Source of the DNA: an uncultured Eubacteriales bacterium
GTDB lineage: Bacteria > Bacillota > Clostridia > Oscillospirales > Oscillospiraceae
DNA length: 9,409 nucleotides
NCBI GenBank assembly: GCA_900543625.1
Contig: UQSF01000034.1
Span: 1-9,409, forward strand
Direction: 5' to 3'
Each line of letters begins with the position of its first letter. The first letter of the stretch is position 1. Made by a program: the position numbers and the translations under genes. The notes beneath the pieces are model-generated. The model searched no databases. It saw only the letters and a list, made by a program, of their open reading frames with translations, and was not told where the DNA came from. Of this stretch, positions 1 through 5,744 are shown one piece after another.

Positions 1-1
1 A

Positions 2-38
2 CGTGCGCGCCGTCCGCCTCCGGCGGACAGCGCGTGCG
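2..38. repeat. GC-rich imperfect hairpin
   Basis: Inverted repeat with an inner perfect 7-bp stem (GTCCGCC at 12-18, GGCGGAC at 22-28, loop TCC). After a C/A mismatch it extends by CGCGC (6-10) against GCGCG (30-34) and further weak pairs. It has no T-run on either side. It lies downstream of the recombinase gene, in a 109-bp stretch with no coding signal that I can see. Its role is unknown; it may belong to the mobile element. Confidence 0.4.
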
Positions 39-62
39 CTGCAGTCAGGCCGCAACCCCCTT

Positions 63-87
63 TGTCAAAAAGTAATACTTTTTGACA
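63..87. repeat. 25-nt perfect AT-rich palindrome
   Basis: Twelve-base arms (TGTCAAAAAGTA at 63-74, TACTTTTTGACA at 76-87) flank a single central A. The match is perfect and the AT-rich sequence contrasts with the GC-rich surroundings. It lies just beyond the 3' end of the recombinase gene. It could be a terminator-like hairpin for the leftward transcript, a protein-binding dyad, or one copy of a dispersed intergenic repeat; the window holds only this copy. Confidence 0.55.
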
Positions 88-93
88 GCCGCG

Positions 94-129
94 GGCGGCG
101 TCTCCGTATTCACGGAGACGCCGCCTTTT
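94..129 (+). terminator. Strong hairpin with T4, overlaps recombinase stop
   Basis: Perfect 14-bp stem (GGCGGCGTCTCCGT at 94-107, ACGGAGACGCCGCC at 112-125) with a 4-nt loop ATTC, followed on the plus strand by TTTT (126-129). As an intrinsic terminator it fits rightward transcription arriving from the left edge, and would shield the recombinase gene from antisense reading. The recombinase stop codon (110-112, minus strand) lies in the loop, so the stem also covers the last recombinase codons. It may stabilise the 3' end of that mRNA. Confidence 0.6.
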
Positions 130-1471
130 GCGTGCGCGCAAAGCACCACTTGCCCGGAAAGCCGCGGAGCGTGAGCGTGACGTGCGTGCGGTCGTAAACG
201 GTCATTTGCGCGAGCAGCTGCGCAGTCAGCGCTGTGTCGCCGCGCAGCATTGCAGTGATTTCGGATTCCAAGGCGTCCCCCTGCTCGTGCGGTGTGACCG
301 CACGGACTGCTGCCAGTACGTCGGCTGCAATGATGTCGCGGTCAAGGGGGAGGGAGGCCCACACCTGTTCCAGAATTCGCAGCGCGTCCTCATTTCGCAG
401 GCTCTCGCCGGTGCAGCCGCGGCAGCGGCCGTCTGTGTCCGTGTGCGGCCGTCCGTATTTTACGGCATTGCCGCAGCGCCACGAGATGGCATCGGTGCCG
501 TCGCGCCGCGTTTTCTTCCGGGCGGCGCAGACAGTGCCGCAGATGCCGCAGCGCAGCTTGCCGGACAGGGGATAGCGGCGGCTGCACTTGCGCTGCCCGG
601 TCGGTGCTGCTGCGCGTTGATCGAGGATGCGCCCGGCCGACTCAAATGTTGCGCGCGGGATGATCGGCGCGTGGTGCTCGCGCACGATGATATAATCCTC
701 CTGCCCATGGTTATATTTTTTCTCGTGCGTCAGGTAGTCAGGGGTGTAGGTCTTTTTCTGCACCAGATCGCCGCAGTATTTTTCGTTGCGCAGGATGCGC
801 AGAATGACGCTGCTGCGCCACGCACCGCCGCGCGCTGCCGGGATTCCGGCCTCATTTAGCTCGCGCGCAATGGTGTGCGCGCCTTTGCCCTCATCGACGC
901 ATTTGCGGAAGATCTCCCGCACGGTTTGTGCCCCCGCTTCGTTCACATACAACATGCCGCCGCGCACGTCGTAGCCGAGCAGGTCGCGCCCGAACACGAC
1001 GCCTTGCTCCATGCGCCGCCTTTGCCCCCATTTGACGCGCTCGGAGGTGCGGCGGCTCTCTTCCTGCGCGATGGAGGAGAGGATCGCCAGGCGCAGCTCG
1101 GCGTCACCGTCGAGCGTGCAGAGGTTGTCGCTCAAAAACAGCACGCCCACACCCAGGCGTTTGAGCTCGCGCGTGTAGTAAATGCTGTCGAGCGTGTTGC
1201 GCGCAAAGCGCGAGATCTCCTTGGTCACGATCAGGTCGAGCGTGCCGGCGCGCGCACAGGCGATCATGCGCTGAAAGGCAAGCCGTTTTTTCGTGCTCGT
1301 TCCGGACAGCCCCTCGTCGGCGAAGATCCCGGCGAGTTCCCAGTGCGGCTGCTGCGCGATATAGGCGCGAAAGTAGCGCTGCTGGCTCTCGAAGGAGTTC
1401 GCCTGATCGTCGCTGTCTGTGGAGACGCGGCAGTAGGCAGCCACGCGCAGCGGCTTTTTCCCGGCACTCAT
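110..1471 (-). CDS. Site-specific serine recombinase (SpoIVCA/CisA-like)
   Basis: 453-residue recombinase of the resolvase/invertase superfamily, large-serine type. It would cut and rejoin DNA at attachment sites through a phosphoserine link. The N-terminal catalytic domain (about residues 8-150) has the YCRVST motif with Ser17 as nucleophile and Arg15. It also has DEGLSGTSTKKR (52-63), KEISRFARN (84-92) and EESRRTSERVKWG (137-149). The recombinase domain spans about 165-270. A zinc-ribbon follows with Cys308, Cys311, Cys333 and Cys350/353. The tail after it is short, ending in a VYDRTHVTLTLRG strand typical of SpoIVCA-like proteins, with only a brief helical stretch where larger integrases have a long coiled coil. 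The start ATG overlaps the stop of the small upstream ORF (ATGA), so translation is coupled. It lies divergent from, and 249 bp from, the truncated cotJC, which suggests that it mobilised the element splitting that gene. Family assignment is sure; the link to sporulation is inference. Confidence 0.95.
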   Translation of the reverse strand: MSAGKKPLRVAAYCRVSTDSDDQANSFESQQRYFRAYIAQQPHWELAGIFADEGLSGTSTKKRLAFQRMIACARAGTLDLIVTKEISRFARNTLDSIYYTRELKRLGVGVLFLSDNLCTLDGDAELRLAILSSIAQEESRRTSERVKWGQRRRMEQGVVFGRDLLGYDVRGGMLYVNEAGAQTVREIFRKCVDEGKGAHTIARELNEAGIPAARGGAWRSSVILRILRNEKYCGDLVQKKTYTPDYLTHEKKYNHGQEDYIIVREHHAPIIPRATFESAGRILDQRAAAPTGQRKCSRRYPLSGKLRCGICGTVCAARKKTRRDGTDAISWRCGNAVKYGRPHTDTDGRCRGCTGESLRNEDALRILEQVWASLPLDRDIIAADVLAAVRAVTPHEQGDALESEITAMLRGDTALTAQLLAQMTVYDRTHVTLTLRGFPGKWCFARTQKAASP

Positions 1472-1641
1472 GTCAGCGCCTGCCCAAGCAGTGCGGCGCA
1501 GCGATCGTATTCCGTGCGTGTCAGCCGTCCGCGCGCGAGCAGCAAAGAGAGCACGGCGTGCTCGAGCTCCAGCACGCAGGCGGCGGCACTGCGCAGCGCT
1601 GCATCCTCCGGCTGCGCGGTGCAGACCCAGATTTCCGGCAT
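1468..1641 (-). CDS. 57-aa SHOCT-like ORF coupled to the recombinase
   Basis: Short ORF with a strong ribosome binding site (GGGAGGTGAT about 3 nt before ATG, positions 1645-1654). It starts MPEIWVCTAQ and ends at a TGA that overlaps the recombinase ATG by four bases. The product is mostly helical. Its second half, LLARGRLTRTEYDRCAALLG, fits the short helix-turn-helix pattern of SHOCT domains (hydrophobic helix, G-x-L-T-x-x-E-Y, then a second helix ending in LL). Coupling implies production with the recombinase, so it may be an accessory subunit. A recombination directionality factor is a second option, since such factors can be of similar size (SprB of SPbeta, about 58 residues). I see no sequence relation to a known directionality factor. 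The reading frame, ribosome binding site and overlap are seen directly; the function is open. Confidence 0.7.
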   Translation of the reverse strand: MPEIWVCTAQPEDAALRSAAACVLELEHAVLSLLLARGRLTRTEYDRCAALLGQALT

Positions 1642-1710
1642 CCTATCACCTCCCAGGAGAGCGTATGCACATTTTCAGCGATATGAGAACAGGCTGGGGA
1701 ACATTTTAGC

Positions 1711-1730
1711 CGCACCGGCAGGTACGGAAG
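1711..1730. other. Probable element/chromosome junction inside cotJC
   Basis: Rightward from 1721 (GGTACGGAAGAG) the sequence encodes the conserved GTEELGH block of the CotJC/Mn-catalase family. Leftward the same frame reads LAAPA and then unrelated residues, where the family normally has a helix ending in Asp-Ile before the Gly. The crossover dinucleotide should therefore lie at or within a few bases of 1721, possibly within GGTAC, which could be common to both recombining sites. The partner site is outside the window, so the exact core cannot be fixed. Confidence 0.5.
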
Positions 1731-2137
1731 AGCTGGGGCACCTGGAGATGGTCGGTACGATTCTCTACCAGCTCACACGCAGCATGACGCCGGAGCAGAT
1801 CAAGCGCTCCGGCTACGACACGTACTTCGTTGACCACACGGCAGGCGTGTTCCCGCAGTTTGCATCCGGCACACCGTGGACGGCGGCGACGATCGGCGTG
1901 ACAGGCGATGTGATCGCTGATCTCTCCGAGGATATGTCGGCCGAGCAGAAGGCGCGCAAGACATATGATAATATCCTGCGTCTGTGCGATGATCCGGATG
2001 TGACGGATGTGATCCGCTTCCTGCGAGAGCGTGAGGTCGTGCACTATCAGCGCTTCGGCGAGGCGCTGCGGCTGGCCACGGAAAAGATGGACCAGAAAAA
2101 CGTCTATGCGGTCAACCCCGCGTTCGACCGTACCTGA
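1721..2137 (+). pseudogene. cotJC: cotJC, 5'-truncated by element (spore coat protein)
   Basis: C-terminal part (about 138 codons) of a CotJC-type spore coat protein of the manganese catalase family. Visible family features are GTEELGHLEM (one Glu and one His metal ligand), TYFVDHTAGVFPQFASGTPWTA, DLSEDMSAEQKARKTYDNIL with a further ligand Glu, FLREREVVHYQRFGEAL with a ligand His, and the ending NVYAVNPAFDR. A full protein is about 190-200 residues. The first ~60, including the N-terminal helix pair with the first metal-binding Glu, are absent from this window. The frame is open upstream only because the antisense of the GC-rich recombinase lacks stops; no ribosome binding site with an in-frame ATG is convincing before Met at 1748. 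Either the gene is dead, or it is half of a split gene restored by excision of the element during sporulation. The cotJA and cotJB partners are not in the window. Confidence 0.85.
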
Positions 2138-2160
2138 GCGTTGATTCCGTCTCTATAAAA

Positions 2161-2193
2161 CATAAGTCCTCGGCATTTTGCCGAGGACTTATG
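2161..2193. terminator. Hairpin after cotJC, probably bidirectional
   Basis: Perfect 15-bp inverted repeat (CATAAGTCCTCGGCA at 2161-2175, TGCCGAGGACTTATG at 2179-2193), 23 nt after the cotJC stop. On the minus strand it is followed by TTTT (2157-2160), a good intrinsic terminator. On the plus strand it is preceded by AAAA but followed by CTTCGC, so termination of cotJC would rely on the stem. For leftward transcripts it acts as a second, back-up terminator behind the one at 2207-2238. Confidence 0.7.
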
Positions 2194-2206
2194 CTTCGCG
2201 GACGAT

Positions 2207-2238
2207 AAAAACAGCAGACACCCGAAGGTGTCTGCTGT
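2207..2238 (-). terminator. Intrinsic terminator of the SLH gene
   Basis: Perfect 12-bp stem (ACAGCAGACACC at 2211-2222, GGTGTCTGCTGT at 2227-2238). Read on the minus strand, the loop is TTCG, a very stable tetraloop, and the stem ends in a T5 run (2211-2207). It starts 17 nt after the stop of the SLH protein gene and is a textbook terminator for it. Confidence 0.9.
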
Positions 2239-2254
2239 AAAAGTCAGGGGTTGA

Positions 2255-3433
2255 TCAGCGGATCAGAGTCCAGCGCTCGGTGACCGGGTGCTTGATGTTC
2301 TGGAAGATGTCGCCCTTGAGGTCTCCGAATGTGTTGAAGTTGACGTCCAGCGTGTAGTCATGGCTGTTGGTCGCTTCCTGAATGGCGGCGTAGTACCAAG
2401 CGGTGGTGTCCATGTTGTCGGGCCAGGTCTTCATCTGGTCGGCAACGGCGCCGAAGCTGGTGGTGCCTTCGCCGGGCAGACGGCCGATAAGCTTGTTGAC
2501 AACGGTGATCGCCTGCGCACGGGTCAGGGAATCCTTCGGTCCGAACATGTTGTCGCCCTTGCCCTCAAGGATGCCGAGCATGTACAGGAAGCTGATGTAC
2601 TTGTCAGCGAAGCCGCCGTTGAGATCCTTGAAGATGAAGCCGCCGATGGGCTGGTTGATCTCGATCATGAACAGCTGCGCGATCATCGTCGCAAACTGCT
2701 CGCGGGTCATAACGGCGTCCGGATCGAAGCGGCCGTCACCCATGCCGACCAGAATATTGGCCTTGGTCATCATGGTGATGGCTTCGTAAGCCCAGTGGTC
2801 CTTGCCGACGTCGATGAAGGTCTTGCCGGCCTTCTTCGCATACTGTGCCTTGGACTCGTCGGTCATGAGCTCGAAGATGATCTGCGCGGCTTCCGCACGG
2901 GTGAGCGTGTTGTTCGGGCGGACAAGGCGGTCCGGGTAGCCGGAGATGTACGCATTATGATCGGTGTCCTTCAGGCCGATACGGAACGTCGGGTAAACGG
3001 TGATGACATCCATGTCCAGAGTCTTGCCGACAGAGATTCTCGGCGCGGACTTGAACGTCAGGCCGGTCTCCTTCTGCGTCCAGGTGGCGGACATGGTGTA
3101 GGCCTTCAGGCGCTGATCCTTGGTGAAGACGGCAACGCCGTAGGTAGCGACCTCGGAAGCGACGATCGTGTTGCTGTTCTGGTTGTAGAGAACGACCTGA
3201 GCACCCTTCGCGAGCATGCCCCACGGGGTCTTGACGACGACCAGATAGTTGGGCAGTTTGGCAAAGACATCGGTGATGATGCCGGCGGTTTCCGGAGAGA
3301 TCTCCTCGACAGAAGCGGGGACAACCTCTTCCGCTGCAATGTCTTCATCGGCTGCAAAAGCCATGACCGGCAGCAGGCTGACGACCATGACCAGAGCGAG
3401 AAGCATGCAGAGCAGTTTGCGGGATTTCTTCAT
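2255..3433 (-). CDS. Secreted S-layer-homology (SLH) domain protein
   Basis: 392-residue exported cell-surface protein. The start at 3433 was chosen over an ATG 93 bp upstream because it has AAAGGAG eight bases before it and opens directly on a signal peptide: MKKSRK, then a hydrophobic core LLCMLLALVMVVSLLPVM and an AFA-AD cleavage site near residues 27/28. An acidic linker follows (29-50). Next comes a beta-rich segment (about 60-150, VVVKTPWGMLAKGAQVVLYN and following) that resembles a prealbumin or carboxypeptidase-regulatory-like sandwich. Three SLH repeats then occupy about 152-190, 206-256 and 268-318, with the TRAE-type motifs LTRAEAA, MTREQFA and LTRAQAI. A C-terminal piece has TAWYYAAIQEA. 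SLH triplets bind pyruvylated secondary wall polymers, so the protein should be anchored non-covalently to the wall. The ligand of the beta domain is unknown. It is monocistronic, divergent from cysK. Confidence 0.93.
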   Translation of the reverse strand: MKKSRKLLCMLLALVMVVSLLPVMAFAADEDIAAEEVVPASVEEISPETAGIITDVFAKLPNYLVVVKTPWGMLAKGAQVVLYNQNSNTIVASEVATYGVAVFTKDQRLKAYTMSATWTQKETGLTFKSAPRISVGKTLDMDVITVYPTFRIGLKDTDHNAYISGYPDRLVRPNNTLTRAEAAQIIFELMTDESKAQYAKKAGKTFIDVGKDHWAYEAITMMTKANILVGMGDGRFDPDAVMTREQFATMIAQLFMIEINQPIGGFIFKDLNGGFADKYISFLYMLGILEGKGDNMFGPKDSLTRAQAITVVNKLIGRLPGEGTTSFGAVADQMKTWPDNMDTTAWYYAAIQEATNSHDYTLDVNFNTFGDLKGDIFQNIKHPVTERWTLIR

Positions 3434-3517
3434 AGTTTCCACTCCTTTGATAGATTGCATAAGCGCCGTTTCGCCGGAAGCAGGGTAAAACAACCGGCTG
3501 CGTACACTTATGGTCAC

Positions 3518-3546
3518 AGTATACACGTGCCCATGGGAAAAGTCAA
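3518..3546 (-). promoter_or_regulatory. Sigma-A promoter of the SLH gene
   Basis: On the minus strand, TTGACT (3546-3541), a 17-nt spacer, then TATACT (3523-3518). Each box has one mismatch to consensus. Initiation near 3511 would give a 5' leader of about 78 nt. The spacer holds the palindrome CCCATGGG. Confidence 0.8.
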
Positions 3547-3600
3547 GCTATGGAAGCAATGTGCACAAAGGTCATCTGCGCATTTGCGGCATCATAGAGC

Positions 3601-3631
3601 GCAGTCTGTTAACGGACGCAGTGTTAACTGC
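3601..3631. repeat. Repeated GCAGT..GTTAAC motif between divergent promoters
   Basis: GCAGTCTGTTAAC (3601-3613) recurs as GCAGTGTTAAC (3618-3628). The second copy also forms a small dyad, GCAGT-GTTA-ACTGC (3618-3631). It lies between the divergent promoters of the SLH gene and cysK, 30 bp upstream of the cysK -35 box, where an activator or shared regulator could bind. No factor is identified. The rest of the 3547-3660 gap shows nothing else. Confidence 0.35.
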
Positions 3632-3660
3632 CGGAATTTTTATTCGGAGCAGATTTCCTG

Positions 3661-3689
3661 TTGACAAGGAGGGGGAAAGACGATATAAT
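3661..3689 (+). promoter_or_regulatory. Consensus sigma-A promoter of cysK
   Basis: Perfect TTGACA (3661-3666) and TATAAT (3684-3689) with the optimal 17-nt spacing. Initiation is expected near 3696, leaving a leader of about 150 nt before cysK. So strong a core promoter suggests that control acts after initiation, in line with the Cys-codon leader ORF. Confidence 0.92.
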
Positions 3690-3721
3690 CCTATTAACCT
3701 ATAGAGAAGATAGGCGTTAGC

Positions 3722-3778
3722 GTGAGAAACCGAATTTCCGGCCGCCTGTGCATCTGCTGGCACTGTTGCGGCGTCTGA
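3722..3778 (+). CDS. Cysteine-rich leader peptide (18 aa) before cysK
   Basis: An 18-codon ORF starting with GTG and ending with TGA encodes MRNRISGRLCICWHCCGV. Codons 10-16 read Cys-Ile-Cys-Trp-His-Cys-Cys, so four of seven call for cysteine. The ORF begins about 25 nt into the predicted transcript and ends 67 nt before cysK. A modest purine stretch, AGAAGATAGG, precedes the GTG by 7 nt. Attenuator leader peptides contain runs of the codon for the end product of the operon they control, and CysK makes cysteine. Ribosome stalling on these Cys codons when Cys-tRNA is scarce would then decide the folding of the leader RNA. The codons and their position are seen directly; translation and the regulatory role are inference. 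The weak point is the non-ATG start with an imperfect ribosome binding site. Confidence 0.6.
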   Translation: MRNRISGRLCICWHCCGV

Positions 3779-3785
3779 GTGCAGA
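3741..3785 (+). promoter_or_regulatory. Two mutually exclusive hairpins over the Cys codons
   Basis: Hairpin A: GCCGC (3741-3745) pairs with GCGGC (3768-3772), with GTGC (3748-3751) pairing with GCAC (3760-3763) inside it. Hairpin B: TCTGC (3753-3757) pairs with GCAGA (3781-3785), with ACT/AGT inside. They share bases and cannot coexist. A ribosome stalled on the Cys codons would disrupt A. I find no clear terminator with a T-run between 3785 and cysK, so the output may be Rho entry, translation or RNA stability rather than intrinsic termination. Paired by eye, without energy calculation. Confidence 0.4.
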
Positions 3786-3845
3786 GACATATACGAAACC
3801 GGACATACATATATAGTATTTGAGACAAAAATGGAGGAATCTCGT

Positions 3846-4778
3846 ATGAGCAATATCTATACATCTGCAGATCAGCTGATCGGCAAAACGCCCCTGCTGG
3901 AGCTGACGCACATTGAAAAGGAACAGCAGCTCGAGGCGCGCATTCTGGCAAAGCTGGAATACTTCAATCCCGGCGGCTCTGTGAAGGACCGCGTGGCGCT
4001 GGCCATGATCGAGGATGCTGAGCAGCGCGGCGTGCTCAAGCCGAGCTCCGTCATCATCGAGCCTACCTCCGGCAACACCGGCATCGGCCTTGCCTCCGTC
4101 GCTGCCGCCAGAGGCTACCGCATCATCATCGTCATGCCTGAGACCATGAGCGTAGAGCGCCGTCAGCTTATGAAGGCCTATGGCGCGGAGCTCGTGCTCA
4201 CCGACGGCGTGCAGGGCATGAAGGGCGCGATCGCGAAGGCCAACGAGCTTGCCGCGCAGATCCCCGACAGCTTTGTCCCCGGGCAGTTTGTCAACCCCGC
4301 GAACCCGGCGGTACATCGCGCGACGACGGGATCTGAGATCTGGCAGGACACGGACGGCAATGTGGATATCTTTGTTGCGGGCGTTGGCACCGGCGGCACT
4401 GTGACGGGTGTCGGTGAGTATCTGAAGTCCCAGTGCCCGAAGGTCAAGGTCGTGGCCGTCGAGCCGGCGACCTCACCAGTGCTGAGCGCCGGTCACGCCG
4501 GTCCGCATAAGATCCAGGGCATCGGTGCGGGCTTTGTGCCGGAGGTGCTCAATACGAAGGTCTATGATGAGGTCATCCCGGTCAGCAATGAGGATGCGTT
4601 TGCGACCGGCCGACTGATCGGCCACAAGGAGGGTGTACTGGTCGGCATCTCTTCCGGCGCTGCCGTCTGGGCGGCAATCGAGTTGGCCAAGCGTCCGGAG
4701 AATAAGGGCAAGACCATCGTCGCGCTTCTGCCGGACACCGGCGACCGCTACCTGTCCACGCCGCTGTTCGCCGACTGA
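3846..4778 (+). CDS. cysK: Cysteine synthase A (O-acetylserine thiol-lyase)
   Basis: 310-residue PLP enzyme of fold type II that makes L-cysteine from O-acetyl-L-serine and sulfide in the cytosol. The start at 3846 was chosen over an in-frame ATG at 3831 because that codon overlaps the ribosome binding site (TGGAGGAA) and the family length is about 310. Visible features are IGKTPLLEL (12-20), NPGGSVKDR with the Schiff-base Lys47, the substrate loop EPTSGNTG (72-79), the phosphate-binding GTGGT (181-185), HKIQGIGAGF (221-230) and GISSGAA (267-273) near the pyridine nitrogen. It ends DTGDRYLSTPLF, as in bacterial CysK. No cysE partner is adjacent, and the gene appears monocistronic between its own promoter and terminator. 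The leader carries a Cys-codon ORF, which suggests feedback by cysteine supply. No oddities are seen in the protein. Confidence 0.97.
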   Translation: MSNIYTSADQLIGKTPLLELTHIEKEQQLEARILAKLEYFNPGGSVKDRVALAMIEDAEQRGVLKPSSVIIEPTSGNTGIGLASVAAARGYRIIIVMPETMSVERRQLMKAYGAELVLTDGVQGMKGAIAKANELAAQIPDSFVPGQFVNPANPAVHRATTGSEIWQDTDGNVDIFVAGVGTGGTVTGVGEYLKSQCPKVKVVAVEPATSPVLSAGHAGPHKIQGIGAGFVPEVLNTKVYDEVIPVSNEDAFATGRLIGHKEGVLVGISSGAAVWAAIELAKRPENKGKTIVALLPDTGDRYLSTPLFAD

Positions 4779-4800
4779 GGGCGCATGATACCGAAATCAT

Positions 4801-4840
4801 TGTGGGAGCTGCCTTTTTGGCAACTCCCACATAATTTATT
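4801..4840 (+). terminator. Intrinsic terminator of cysK
   Basis: TGTGGGAG (4801-4808) pairs with CTCCCACA (4824-4831). After one C/A mismatch, TGCC (4810-4813) pairs with GGCA (4819-4822) around a T5 loop. The stem is followed by TAATTTATT, 22 nt after the cysK stop. Confidence 0.8.
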
Positions 4841-4894
4841 GTATGGTATGCCGTAAAAATTTCCGGTTCTTTTGCACAGCAAAGATGAAAAGGG

Positions 4895-4923
4895 ATGCAA
4901 TTTCGCGCGCGATGCGCTATAAT
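4895..4923 (+). promoter_or_regulatory. Probable promoter of the proBAC operon
   Basis: A perfect -10 TATAAT (4918-4923) sits 33 bp before proB. At 17-nt spacing the -35 is only ATGCAA (4895-4900), so basal strength may be modest or an activator may help. The resulting leader is about 26 nt, too short for a T-box or other riboswitch. Between the cysK terminator and this site I see nothing else. Confidence 0.6.
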
Positions 4924-4955
4924 GAATGCATTCTTTATGTTCAAGAGGGATCGTT

Positions 4956-5744
4956 ATGCGAATCGTCGTCAAAGTCGGCACATCCACATTGGCGCACGCC
5001 ACCGGACGGCTGAATATCCAGCGCATGGAGCGGCTGTGCAAGGTGCTCAGCGACCTGAAAAACGCCGGGCACGAGATCATTCTCGTCTCATCCGGCGCGA
5101 TCGGCATGGGTGTCGGCAAGCTGAGCCTGTCCGCGCGGCCGAAGGACATGCCCACGAAGCAGGCTGCGGCCGCGATCGGGCAGTGTGAGCTGATGTATAT
5201 TTACGACAAGCTGTTTTCGGAGTATAACCACATTGTGGCGCAGCTGCTCATCACTGCGCCCGATCTGGCCGAGGGCGGCAGCCGCAAGGCGCACTTTCAC
5301 AATACGCTCGCGCGCCTGCTTGAGCTCGGCGCACTGCCGGTCATCAACGAGAACGACACGGTCTCCACGGATGAGATCGTCATCGGCGACAACGATACGC
5401 TCTCGGCGATCGTATCGGCGACCGTCTCGGCGGATCTGCTGATCCTGCTCTCGGACATCGACGGCCTGTATGACCGCGACCCGCGCCGTGACCCGGATGC
5501 CAAGCTCATTGAGACCGTCCCGGTCATCGACGCGCGTATTCTCTCGCTCGCGGGCGACAAAGGCTCGGAGCTTGACACCGGCGGCATGGTCACCAAGCTG
5601 CACGCGGCGCAGATCGCCACGGCGGCCGGCTGCGAGATGGTCATTGCAAACGGCGAAAAACCGGAAGTGCTCTATGATATCGTCGGCGGCAAGCGCGTCG
5701 GCACAAGATTCTTGATCCCAAAATCTGAGGAGGAACTGCTATGA
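4956..5744 (+). CDS. proB: Glutamate 5-kinase, short form without PUA domain
   Basis: 262-residue amino-acid kinase that phosphorylates L-glutamate with ATP, the first and normally feedback-regulated step of proline synthesis. The start at 4956 (MRIVVKVGTS) has GAGGGA six bases upstream and opens directly on the kinase fold; an in-frame ATG 30 bp earlier lies close to the predicted transcription start. Motifs are KVGTS (6-10), VSSGAIGMG (44-52), the glutamate-binding NENDTVS (131-137), GDNDTLSAIV (144-153), SDIDGLYDRDPR (166-177) and TGGMVTKLHAA (208-218). E. coli ProB has about 100 extra residues, a C-terminal PUA domain; this protein stops after the kinase domain, a known short form. Its stop overlaps the proA start by four bases (ATGA), so translation is coupled. 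ProB passes unstable glutamyl phosphate to ProA. Confidence 0.97.
   Translation: MRIVVKVGTSTLAHATGRLNIQRMERLCKVLSDLKNAGHEIILVSSGAIGMGVGKLSLSARPKDMPTKQAAAAIGQCELMYIYDKLFSEYNHIVAQLLITAPDLAEGGSRKAHFHNTLARLLELGALPVINENDTVSTDEIVIGDNDTLSAIVSATVSADLLILLSDIDGLYDRDPRRDPDAKLIETVPVIDARILSLAGDKGSELDTGGMVTKLHAAQIATAAGCEMVIANGEKPEVLYDIVGGKRVGTRFLIPKSEEELL

Noticed and set aside
128..859. Long plus-strand frame opposite the recombinase C-terminal half
   Set aside because: Low-complexity Ala/Arg/Val shadow of the conserved recombinase.
1665..1709. Small ORF MHIFSDMRTGWGTF between the recombinase pair and cotJC, with AGGAGA upstream
   Set aside because: Only 14 codons, out of frame with cotJC, and it overlaps the likely attachment region; no further support.
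875..1720. A plus-strand frame open from 875 that runs into the cotJC fragment and would give a 420-residue protein
   Set aside because: Its first part is the exact antisense of the serine recombinase, with composition typical of a GC-rich shadow and no ribosome binding site; only the part from about 1721 has family homology.
2288..3664. A 458-residue plus-strand frame opposite the SLH gene
   Set aside because: It covers the SLH gene antisense, crosses its promoter and shows no domain or ribosome binding site.
3696..3845. Riboswitch (S-box or T-box) in the cysK leader
   Set aside because: The S-box core and the T-box sequence (TGGNACCGCG-like) are absent and no terminator follows; the Cys-codon ORF explains the leader better.
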